DNA of 64,000 bases from Variovorax sp. J2L1-78. Its GTDB lineage: Bacteria; Pseudomonadota; Gammaproteobacteria; Burkholderiales; Burkholderiaceae_C. Under the pieces are notes generated by a model that worked only from the letters and a program-made list of their open reading frames with translations, did no database searches and was not told the origin of the DNA. Positions 53,846-64,000 of the stretch are shown here, one piece after another. Where the stretch lies: assembly GCF_030317205.1 (NCBI RefSeq), contig NZ_JASZYB010000005.1, forward strand, positions 1-64,000, in the 5' to 3' direction. The position numbers and the translations under genes were made by a program. The number at the start of each line of letters is the position of its first letter. Position 1 is the first letter of the stretch.

Positions 53846-55027
53846 ATGCCCGCACCGAGCCTTCCCGGCCTGAACTTCGATCTCGGCGACACCGTCGATT
53901 CCCTGCGCGAGGCGATCGACGACTTCGCGCACCACGAGATCACGCCGCGCGCCGCCGCCATCGACAGCGACAACCTGTTCCCGCACGACCTGTGGAAGAA
54001 GCTCGGCGACCTCGGCCTGCACGGCATGACGGTCAAGGAAGAGTACGGCGGCACCGAACTCGGCTACCTCGCGCACATCGTCGCGATGGAAGAGGTGTCC
54101 CGCGCATCGGCCTCGGTCGGCCTCTCGTACGGCGCGCATTCCAACCTGTGCGTGAACCAGATCCACCGCAACGGCAGCGAAGCGCAGAAGAAGAAATATC
54201 TGCCCAAGCTGGTGAGCGGCGAGCACGTCGGCGCCCTGGCCATGAGCGAGCCCAACGCCGGCTCCGACGTCGTCAGCATGAAGCTGCGCGCCGAGAAGAA
54301 GGGCGACCGCTACGTGCTCAACGGCGGCAAGATGTGGATCACCAACGGCGGCGATGCCGACACGCTGGTCATCTACGCCAAGACCGAGCCCGAGATGGGC
54401 GCACGCGGCATGACGGCCTTCATTGTCGAGAAGGGCTTTGCGGGCTTCAGCGCCGGCACCAAGCTCGACAAGCTGGGCATGCGCGGCAGCAACACCTACC
54501 CGCTCTTCTTCGACAACTGCGAGGTGCCCGAGGAGAACGTGCTGGGCGGCGAAGGCATGGGCGCCAAGGTGCTGATGAGCGGCCTCGACTACGAGCGCGC
54601 CGTGCTCTCGGGCGGCCCGCTGGGCATCATGGCGGCCTGCATGGACGCGGTGATCCCCTTCGTGCACGAGCGCAAGCAGTTCGGCCAGAGCATCGGCGAG
54701 TTCCAGCTGATGCAGGGCAAGATCGCCGACATGTACTCGACGTGGCAGGCCACGCGTGCCTACGTCTACGCCGTGGGCAAGGCCTGCGACCGCAACGACC
54801 ACGCACGCACCTTCCGCAAGGACGCCGCCGGCGCCATCCTGTATTCGGCCGAGAAGGCGACCTGGATGGCCGGCGAGGCGATCCAGGCGCTGGGCGGCGT
54901 GGGCTACACCAAGGACTTTCCGGTCGAGCGGCTGTGGCGCGACGCCAAGCTGTACGAGATCGGTGCCGGCACCAGCGAGATCCGCCGGATGCTGATCGGC
55001 CGCGAGCTCTTCAACGAAACCGCCTGA
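53846..55027 (+). CDS. liuA: Isovaleryl-CoA dehydrogenase
   Basis: 393 residues. Acyl-CoA dehydrogenase with the isovaleryl-type sequence: LNFDLGDTVDSLREAIDDFA, SVGLSYGAHSNLCVNQI, MSEPNAGSDVVSMKLRAE, KMWITNGGDADTLVIYAKT, IGEFQLMQGKIADMYSTWQA and a C-terminal YEIGAGTSEIRRMLIGREL. It oxidises isovaleryl-CoA to 3-methylcrotonyl-CoA in leucine breakdown, the step before MCC. First gene of the operon. Confidence 0.93.
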   Translation: MPAPSLPGLNFDLGDTVDSLREAIDDFAHHEITPRAAAIDSDNLFPHDLWKKLGDLGLHGMTVKEEYGGTELGYLAHIVAMEEVSRASASVGLSYGAHSNLCVNQIHRNGSEAQKKKYLPKLVSGEHVGALAMSEPNAGSDVVSMKLRAEKKGDRYVLNGGKMWITNGGDADTLVIYAKTEPEMGARGMTAFIVEKGFAGFSAGTKLDKLGMRGSNTYPLFFDNCEVPEENVLGGEGMGAKVLMSGLDYERAVLSGGPLGIMAACMDAVIPFVHERKQFGQSIGEFQLMQGKIADMYSTWQATRAYVYAVGKACDRNDHARTFRKDAAGAILYSAEKATWMAGEAIQALGGVGYTKDFPVERLWRDAKLYEIGAGTSEIRRMLIGRELFNETA

Positions 55028-55036
55028 GGCCGCGCG

Positions 55037-56697
<1,661 letters not shown>

Positions 56698-56701
<4 letters not shown>

Positions 56702-58320
56702 GCAAGCTCGAAACCAAACTCAACGCCCGCGCTGCGGACTTCCAGGCCAACGCTGCGGCCATGCGTGCCCTGGTCGACGACCTGCACGCGCAGTTCGCCA
56801 AGGTCGAGGCCGGCGGCGGTGAAGCGGCACGCGCCAAGCACGTCGCGCGCGGCAAGCTGCTGCCGCGCGACCGCGTGGCCGAGCTGCTCGACCCCGGCAC
56901 GCCGTTTCTGGAGATCGCGCCGCTGGCGGCGTACGGCATGTACCTCGACGCCAAGGGCGTGGAGTCGGCGCCCGGCGCCGGCCTGATCGCCGGCATCGGC
57001 CGCGTGAGCGGCGTCGACTGCATGATCGTCTGCAACGACGCGACGGTGAAGGGCGGCACCTACTACCCGCTGACGGTGAAGAAGCACCTGCGCGCCCAGG
57101 AGATCGCCGAGCAGAATCGCCTGCCCTGTATCTACCTGGTCGATTCCGGCGGTGCCAACCTGCCGAACCAGGACGAGGTCTTCCCCGACCGCGACCACTT
57201 CGGCCGCATCTTCTACAACCAGGCCAACATGAGTGCCCAGGGCATCGCGCAGGTCGCGGTGGTCATGGGCTCATGCACGGCGGGCGGCGCGTACGTGCCG
57301 GCGATGAGCGACGAGTCGATCATCGTGAAGAACCAGGGCACCATCTTCCTGGGCGGCCCGCCGCTGGTGAAGGCGGCGACCGGCGAGGTCGTGACGGCCG
57401 AGGACCTGGGCGGTGGCGACGTGCACACGCGCCTGTCGGGCGTGGCCGACCACCTGGCGCAGAACGACCTGCATGCGCTCTCGCTGGCGCGCTCGGCCAT
57501 CGCCAACATCAACCGCAAGGACGCGACCGAGGCGCCGCATCCCGACGTGCGCGCACCGGAGTTCCCGCGCGAGGAGCTGTACGGCGTGATCCCGACCGAC
57601 ACGCGCAAGCCCTTTGACGTGCGCGAGATCATCGCGCGCATCGTCGACGGCAGTGAGTTCCACGAGTTCAAGGCGCGCTTCGGCGCCACGCTGGTCTGCG
57701 GCTTCGCCGAGATCGAGGGCATGCCCGTCGGCATCGTCGCCAACAACGGCATCCTGTTCTCCGAATCGGCGCAGAAGGGCGCGCACTTCATCGAGCTGTG
57801 CTGCCAGCGCAAGATCCCGCTGGTGTTCCTGCAGAACATCACCGGCTTCATGGTGGGCCGCAAGTACGAGAACGAAGGCATCGCGCGCCACGGCGCCAAG
57901 ATGGTGACCGCGGTGGCCACGGCCAACGTGCCGAAGTTCACCATCATCATCGGCGGCAGCTTCGGCGCCGGCAACTACGGCATGTGCGGCCGCGCTTACA
58001 GCCCCCGCTTCCTCTGGATGTGGCCCAACGCGCGCATCAGCGTGATGGGCGGCGAGCAGGCCGCCAGCGTGTTGGCCACCGTCAAGCGCGACGGCATCGA
58101 GGGCAAGGGCGGCAGTTGGAGCAAGGAGGAGGAAGAGGCCTTCAAGGCCCCCATCCGCCAGCAGTACGAAGACCAGGGCCATCCGTACTACGCGACCGCG
58201 CGGCTGTGGGACGACGGGATCATCGATCCGGCGGACACACGGCGTGTGCTGGCGCTGGGGCTGGCGGCGTCGCGCAACGCGCCGGTGCCCGAGCCGAAGT
58301 TCGGCATCTTCCGGATGTAG
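56698..58320 (+). CDS. liuB: Methylcrotonyl-CoA carboxylase carboxyltransferase (beta) subunit
   Basis: 540 residues, carboxyltransferase fold with N- and C-terminal crotonase-like halves. ARGKLLPRDRVAELLDPGTPFLEI, LPCIYLVDSGGANLPNQDE and MGSCTAGGAYVPAMSDE (oxyanion-hole turns), and IIIGGSFGAGNYGMCGRAY are as in MCC beta. It transfers CO2 from biotin on LiuD to 3-methylcrotonyl-CoA. The biotinylated partner lies over 3 kb downstream. Confidence 0.95.
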
Positions 58321-58326
58321 CCTGCG

Positions 58327-58839
58327 ATGCAGATCGCCGACTACTTCATCCGGCTCGCGCGCTACCACGCGTGGGCGACGCACAAGCTGCTGACCGATCT
58401 CACAGCCCTGAGCGACGATGAGTGGCATCGGGACATGCGCCTGTTCTTCGGGTCGGTGCACCGCACGGTCAACCACCTGCTTGTGGCCGACACGATCTGG
58501 TACGCGCGCTTTGCGGAAAACACCTCGCGGCGCATCGCGCTCGATGCCGAGCTTCACGCCTCGCGTGCGGAGCTCTGCGCCGCGCTCGCGGCTGCGGTGA
58601 ACCGTTGGGCACCTTGGGTCGAGGCGATGGATGCCTCACGACTGGACGGCGACTTGGTCTACACCCGCACCGACGGCGAGGCCGCGCGCATTCCTTTCGC
58701 GCCGGCCCTCGGCCACATTTTCAACCATGCGACCCATCACCGCGGCCAGATCACGGCGGGGGTGACCGCGATGGGCCATGGCGGGCCGTCGCTCGACTGG
58801 GCCAGTCTTCTGCAGATCGAAGCGAGATCACCGACATGA
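58327..58839 (+). CDS. DinB-family metal-binding protein
   Basis: 170 residues. DinB four-helix bundle with the His triad in RTVNHLLVADTIWYARF (His near 48) and GHIFNHATHHRGQITAGV (two His). Family members are metal-dependent thiol transferases or of unknown function. Begins 6 bp after liuB, so co-transcribed with the liu genes, though a catabolic role is not established. Confidence 0.88.
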   Translation: MQIADYFIRLARYHAWATHKLLTDLTALSDDEWHRDMRLFFGSVHRTVNHLLVADTIWYARFAENTSRRIALDAELHASRAELCAALAAAVNRWAPWVEAMDASRLDGDLVYTRTDGEAARIPFAPALGHIFNHATHHRGQITAGVTAMGHGGPSLDWASLLQIEARSPT

Positions 58840-59090
58840 CGAGGCGTGATCACGCCGACGGCGTACCAGGAGTGATCGATGGCGGCACACCCCCGGCGCA
58901 TTCACGTGCGCAGGTATCGGGTGCTCCCCGCAGCGAAATCAAGGAAGAGCCGAAGGCGGGGACATTCGCGGACTTGAGTGCCCGGTGGCCTGTGCGCGCA
59001 CCCCAACACAGCCGCCCCGAGCACAACGCATGACCGCGCGCCATGCAACGCTGTCCAAACCGACGTTCACCATCTTCCGCAGGTGACCCC
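58840..59090. other. 251-bp gap inside the liu cluster
   Basis: No supported gene. It contains a perfect 14-bp palindrome GGCGTGATCACGCC at 58843-58856 right after the dinB stop, which may be an operator or a processing site. No clear promoter for the next gene was found; codons before 59091 do not look coding. Confidence 0.45.
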
Positions 59091-60251
59091 ATGACGCGCG
59101 TTCAGCTCCTTTCTTCGCGCACGCGCCGTCGTGCCGCGGCCGCCCTCGCCGCCGCTCTGTTGATGGCGGTGACGCAGGCGTTCAGTGCGGCGCCGCTGCC
59201 GGAATCGGTCGTGATGGTGCCGAAGAAATCGGGGCTGTTCACCACCGAACTGGAAACCACGCTCTACCTTCCGGAAGGAGACGGACCCTTCCCGATTGTC
59301 GTGATCAACCACGGCAAGGCGAACGGCGACCCGAAGTTCCAGGCGCGCTACCGACCCGGTGGCCCCGCCCGCTTCTTTCTGGCGCGCGGCTATGCCGTGG
59401 TGGTGCCGATGCGCCAGGGTTTCTCGAAGTCGAGCGGCAGCTACATCGGGGGTGGCTGCAACGTGGAAAGCAACGGGCGCGAGCAGGCCGGCGACGTCGC
59501 GGCCGTGCTTGACTACGTGACGGCACAGCCCTGGGCCGACAAGGCGCGCATCGTCGTCGCGGGTCAGTCGCACGGTGGCTGGACCACGCTGGCCTTCGGC
59601 ACGCTAGGCTATCCCGGCGTGAAGGGCCTGATCGACTTCGCCGGTGGCTTGCGGCAGGAGCAATGCGTTGGCTGGCAGCAGGGCTTGATTGGCGCTGCCG
59701 GCAACTACGGCAAGGAAACGCGTACGCCATCGCTCTGGTTCTACGGCGACAACGATAGCTACTTCCCGCCCTTCGCCTGGAAGGGCATGCACGACGGCTA
59801 CGTGGCCGGCGGCGCATCGGCGAAGCTGGTGGCCTTCGGCAATTTCGGCAGCGATGCGCACACGATGTTCGGCGCGGCCGACGGCGCCCGCATCTGGCAA
59901 CCGGTGGTCGCCGAGTTCCTGCGCGAGATCGGCATGCCAGACCAACCGTTGCCTGCGTTCGCGCGCTATGTCGCGGCGCCCGCCACCACCGCGCCGCCGG
60001 CCACTGACTTCGCCGCCATCGATGCGGTCGACCGCGTGCCCGACCAGAGTGCGGCTTCGCTGGCCGGCTACCGCGTGTTCCTCGGCAAGACATTCCCACG
60101 CGCCTTCGCCATCAATGCCCAAGGGGGGTGGGGCTCGGCCTGGGGCGGCGATGATCCGCTCGCGCGCGCGCTCGAGAACTGCGCCAAGAAGGCCGCGTCG
60201 GGCGCGTGCCAGCTCTATGCCGTCGACGACAAGATCGTCTGGAAACCTTGA
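59091..60251 (+). CDS. Exported alpha/beta-hydrolase (dienelactone-hydrolase-like) family protein
   Basis: 386 residues. Signal peptide (AAALLMAVTQAFSAA), alpha/beta-hydrolase core with VVINHGKANGDPKF, nucleophile elbow VAGQSHGGWTT, acid Asp in LWFYGDNDSYFPP and His in GSDAHTMFG. A C-terminal extension of about 90 residues (from AIDAVDRVP to the end, with two Cys in ENCAKKAASGACQLY) is not part of the hydrolase fold. Its function in a leucine cluster is unclear. The liuC gene follows after 2 bp. Confidence 0.87.
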   Translation: MTRVQLLSSRTRRRAAAALAAALLMAVTQAFSAAPLPESVVMVPKKSGLFTTELETTLYLPEGDGPFPIVVINHGKANGDPKFQARYRPGGPARFFLARGYAVVVPMRQGFSKSSGSYIGGGCNVESNGREQAGDVAAVLDYVTAQPWADKARIVVAGQSHGGWTTLAFGTLGYPGVKGLIDFAGGLRQEQCVGWQQGLIGAAGNYGKETRTPSLWFYGDNDSYFPPFAWKGMHDGYVAGGASAKLVAFGNFGSDAHTMFGAADGARIWQPVVAEFLREIGMPDQPLPAFARYVAAPATTAPPATDFAAIDAVDRVPDQSAASLAGYRVFLGKTFPRAFAINAQGGWGSAWGGDDPLARALENCAKKAASGACQLYAVDDKIVWKP

Positions 60252-60253
60252 AC

Positions 60254-61042
60254 ATGACTGACTTCACCAAGCTAAAACTCTCCATCGATGGCGCGATCGC
60301 CCGCATCTGGCTCGACCAGCCCGATACGCGCAACGCCTTCGACGACACCGTCATTGCCGAACTGACACAGGCCTTCCTGGAAGCCGGCAATGCAACGCAG
60401 GTCAAGGCCATCGTGCTCGGCGCCAATGGCCCCGCCTTCTGCGCCGGCGCCAACCTGAACTGGATGCGCCGCATGGCCGACTACACGCGCGACGAGAACA
60501 TCGCCGACGCGGGCAAGCTGGCCGACATGCTGCGCACGATCGCCGAGTGCCCCAAGCCGACCATCGCGCGCGTGCAAGGCGACGTGTATGCCGGTGGCAT
60601 GGGCCTGGTGGCGGCGTGCGACATGGCGGTGAGCGTCGACACCGCGGGGTACTGCCTGAGCGAAGTGAAGATCGGCCTCATCCCCGCGACCATCAGCCCC
60701 TACGTGATCCGTGCGATGGGCGCGCGTGCATCGCAGCGCTACTTCCTGACGGCCGAGCGCTTCACCGCGGCCGAGGCACACCGTATCGGCTTCGTGCACG
60801 AGGTGGTCGCGGCCGATGCGCTCGATGCCAAGGTCGACGAACTGCTCAAGGCGCTGACCGGTGCCAGCCCCGCCGCCGTGCGCGCCTGCAAGACCTTGTT
60901 GGCCGACGTCACCGGCCGCGCCATCGACGACGCGCTGATCGCGAAGACCGTCGACGGCATCGCCGACATCCGCGCCAGCGACGAAGGCCGCGAAGGCGTG
61001 CAAGCCTTCCTGCAGAAGCGCAAGCCCGCCTGGTTGGGATGA
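60254..61042 (+). CDS. liuC: Enoyl-CoA hydratase/isomerase, methylglutaconyl-CoA hydratase
   Basis: 262 residues. Crotonase fold: FCAGANLNWMRRMADYTRDENIADA (oxyanion turn, in part), VQGDVYAGGMGLVAACDMAV and a catalytic region SEVKIGLIPATISPYVIRAMG. The NLNWM form and position in the cluster match methylglutaconyl-CoA hydratase, which makes HMG-CoA. HMG-CoA lyase is not in this window. The stop overlaps the DUF4126 gene start. Confidence 0.9.
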   Translation: MTDFTKLKLSIDGAIARIWLDQPDTRNAFDDTVIAELTQAFLEAGNATQVKAIVLGANGPAFCAGANLNWMRRMADYTRDENIADAGKLADMLRTIAECPKPTIARVQGDVYAGGMGLVAACDMAVSVDTAGYCLSEVKIGLIPATISPYVIRAMGARASQRYFLTAERFTAAEAHRIGFVHEVVAADALDAKVDELLKALTGASPAAVRACKTLLADVTGRAIDDALIAKTVDGIADIRASDEGREGVQAFLQKRKPAWLG

Positions 61043-61719
61043 CCATGCCCGAACTCGACATGCCCCAACTGCTCGCGCTGGCGGCCGCGCTTGGCTGGGC
61101 CAGCGGCGTGCGCCTCTACCTCGTCGTGCTGCTGACGGGGCTGGCCGGCTACTTCGGCTGGGTGCCCCTGCCCAGCGGCCTGCATCTGCTGGCCCATCCG
61201 GTGGTGCTGGTGGCGAGCGGCTTCATGGTGTTCGTCGAGTTCTTCGCCGACAAGATTCCCGGCCTGGATTCGCTCTGGGACATGGTGCACACCGTCATCC
61301 GCATTCCGGCCGGTGCCGCGCTCGCGGCCGGCGTGTTCGGCGGCGACCATGCGGTGATGGCGCTGGTCGCCGCGCTGCTGGGCGGCGGCTTCGCGGCCAC
61401 GGCGCATGCGGCCAAGGCGACGACGCGCGCGGCCATCAACACCTCGCCCGAGCCCTTCTCCAACGTCGGCGCGTCGCTGGTCGAAGACAGCATGGTGCCG
61501 GCGGGGCTGTGGCTCGCGGTCGCACACCCGCTGGTGTTCGTCGTGCTCTTCGTGCTGGTGCTGATCCTCAGCGTCTGGCTCATCCGCAAGAGCTGGCGCT
61601 TCCTGCGCGGGCTCGTGAATCGCGTCACGCGCATCTTCAGCGGCCAGCCCGACCCGGGTGTCACGTCCGCCTTCCAGTTCAAGCGAAAAGAAATACCCGG
61701 AGACCCACCGAATGTTTAA
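61039..61719 (+). CDS. DUF4126 family membrane protein
   Basis: 226 residues with about five hydrophobic helices: ALGWASGVRLYLVVLLTGLA, then ADKIPGLDSLWDMVHT, GGGFAATAHAAKATTRAAIN, a PEPFSNVGASLVED segment and a C-terminal VFVVLFVLVLILSVWLIRK helix. This is the DUF4126 pattern; function unknown. Starts within the liuC stop (ATGA), so it is translationally coupled to liu genes, and its last codons overlap the degenerate liuD start at 61712. Confidence 0.8.
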   Translation: MTMPELDMPQLLALAAALGWASGVRLYLVVLLTGLAGYFGWVPLPSGLHLLAHPVVLVASGFMVFVEFFADKIPGLDSLWDMVHTVIRIPAGAALAAGVFGGDHAVMALVAALLGGGFAATAHAAKATTRAAINTSPEPFSNVGASLVEDSMVPAGLWLAVAHPLVFVVLFVLVLILSVWLIRKSWRFLRGLVNRVTRIFSGQPDPGVTSAFQFKRKEIPGDPPNV

Positions 61720-61829
61720 GAAGATCCTCATTGCCAACCGCGGTGACCAGCCGCGAAGCGGCGCAGCGGCTCAGCCAAATTGCGTGTCACGCGTAGCGTG
61801 TGCAGGCGATTTCACCGCGGAGACGCACC

Positions 61830-61837
<8 letters not shown>
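61712..61837 (+). pseudogene. Degenerate copy of the biotin carboxylase 5' end (or leader ORF)
   Basis: ATG-initiated 41-codon frame whose first 11 residues, MFKKILIANRG, equal those of LiuD. It then diverges and stops at TAA inside the real liuD start region. The GGAGAC ribosome site is also duplicated (61699-61704 and 61819-61824). Three base changes between copies (AAG/AAA, ATC/ATT, ATT/ATC) are all synonymous, so it looks like a leftover of a related but non-identical biotin-carboxylase gene. If translated it would act as a leader peptide ahead of liuD. Confidence 0.7.
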
Positions 61838-63833
<1,996 letters not shown>

Positions 63834-63842
63834 ACGCAGGCC

Positions 63843-64000
63843 TCAGCCGCTGTCGCCCATCCGGAACTCGACCCGCACGGGCCGGGTGGGCTCGGTGCGC
63901 TGTTCCTTCATCCACTTCTCGGCGAACTCCCGCACCGTCTTCTCGGCCGCCGGCATCTGCTGCTGCAGGTACTCGACGCGCTGCGCGCGCTGGGCCAGTT
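63843..64000 (-). CDS. Hypothetical protein, C-terminal part
   Basis: The final 52 residues of a minus-strand gene cut by the window end: a charged helical stretch (AQRVEYLQQQMPAAEKTVRE, then FAEKWMKEQRTEPTRPVRVE) ending FRMGDSG and TGA. No domain is recognised. The gene is convergent with liuD with a 9-bp gap. Confidence 0.5.
   Translation of the reverse strand, partial: LAQRAQRVEYLQQQMPAAEKTVREFAEKWMKEQRTEPTRPVRVEFRMGDSG

Overview
The window looks like the chromosome of a Comamonadaceae betaproteobacterium, most likely Variovorax or a close relative. The reasons are very high GC with long antisense open frames, three orphan Bug/TctC-type periplasmic binding proteins each beside a private regulator and catabolic genes, a liu (leucine/isovalerate) cluster, and thiC behind a TPP riboswitch. 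I saw no rRNA, tRNA, CRISPR array, prophage or transposase gene.

Layout. 1-3.3 kb: thiolase 3' end, M20 peptidase, flavin-binding protein and acyl-CoA dehydrogenase. 3337-3606: a non-coding, nested-palindrome mobile element with perfect terminal repeats. 3.3-8.7 kb: SDR, citryl-CoA-lyase-like enzyme, acyl-CoA ligase and Bug protein, with a divergent IclR regulator. 8.7-10.3 kb: YchJ-like and DUF3047 proteins. 10.3-26.2 kb: the most unusual region, built around phospholipid head-group scavenging. It holds two Tat-exported phospholipase C genes, each preceded by a tiny lipoprotein ending in RCAP; a phosphodiesterase-fold lipoprotein with a LamG domain and eroded metal ligands; a split ABC importer of the 2-aminoethylphosphonate/iron type; a DeoR regulator; ethanolamine ammonia-lyase (eutBC); and an inositol-monophosphatase-family enzyme. 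Both transcription units start at near-identical upstream blocks carrying an 18-bp Pho box, so the region appears to be induced by phosphate starvation. 26.3-28.4 kb: TPP riboswitch and thiC.

28.6-34.1 kb: OmpA-like protein, NarL-type response regulator, hybrid histidine kinase, CsgG-like lipoprotein and another lipoprotein. 34.2-36 kb: HAD phosphatase, then soxR with a MerR-type 19-bp-spacer promoter facing a RidA-like gene. 36-43.5 kb: LysR, an aconitase-family enzyme with the swivel domain at its N-terminus, Bug protein, isopropylmalate-dehydrogenase-like enzyme, GST and MFS exporter; this looks like a catabolic route for an imported hydroxy-polycarboxylate. 43.5-49.2 kb: glyoxalase-like, GST, class II aldolase, RidA and D-2-hydroxyacid dehydrogenase, divergent from a Bug protein and followed by a GntR regulator, with GTATAC operator-like sites. 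49.4-52.7 kb: MFS, lectin-like lipoprotein, RIO kinase and a small secreted protein. 52.7-63.8 kb: AraC regulator divergent from liuA, acyl-CoA synthetase, liuB, DinB, secreted hydrolase, liuC, DUF4126 and liuD. A degenerate copy of the liuD 5' end lies just before the real start.

How the parts fit: secreted phospholipases release phospho-head groups, a phosphatase activity outside or inside the cell would free phosphate and ethanolamine, the ABC system imports the product, and EutBC splits ethanolamine to acetaldehyde and ammonia. The other clusters are typical heterotroph modules, each with a scavenging receptor, catabolic enzymes and a local regulator. All functions are read from sequence motifs by eye; no database search was run.
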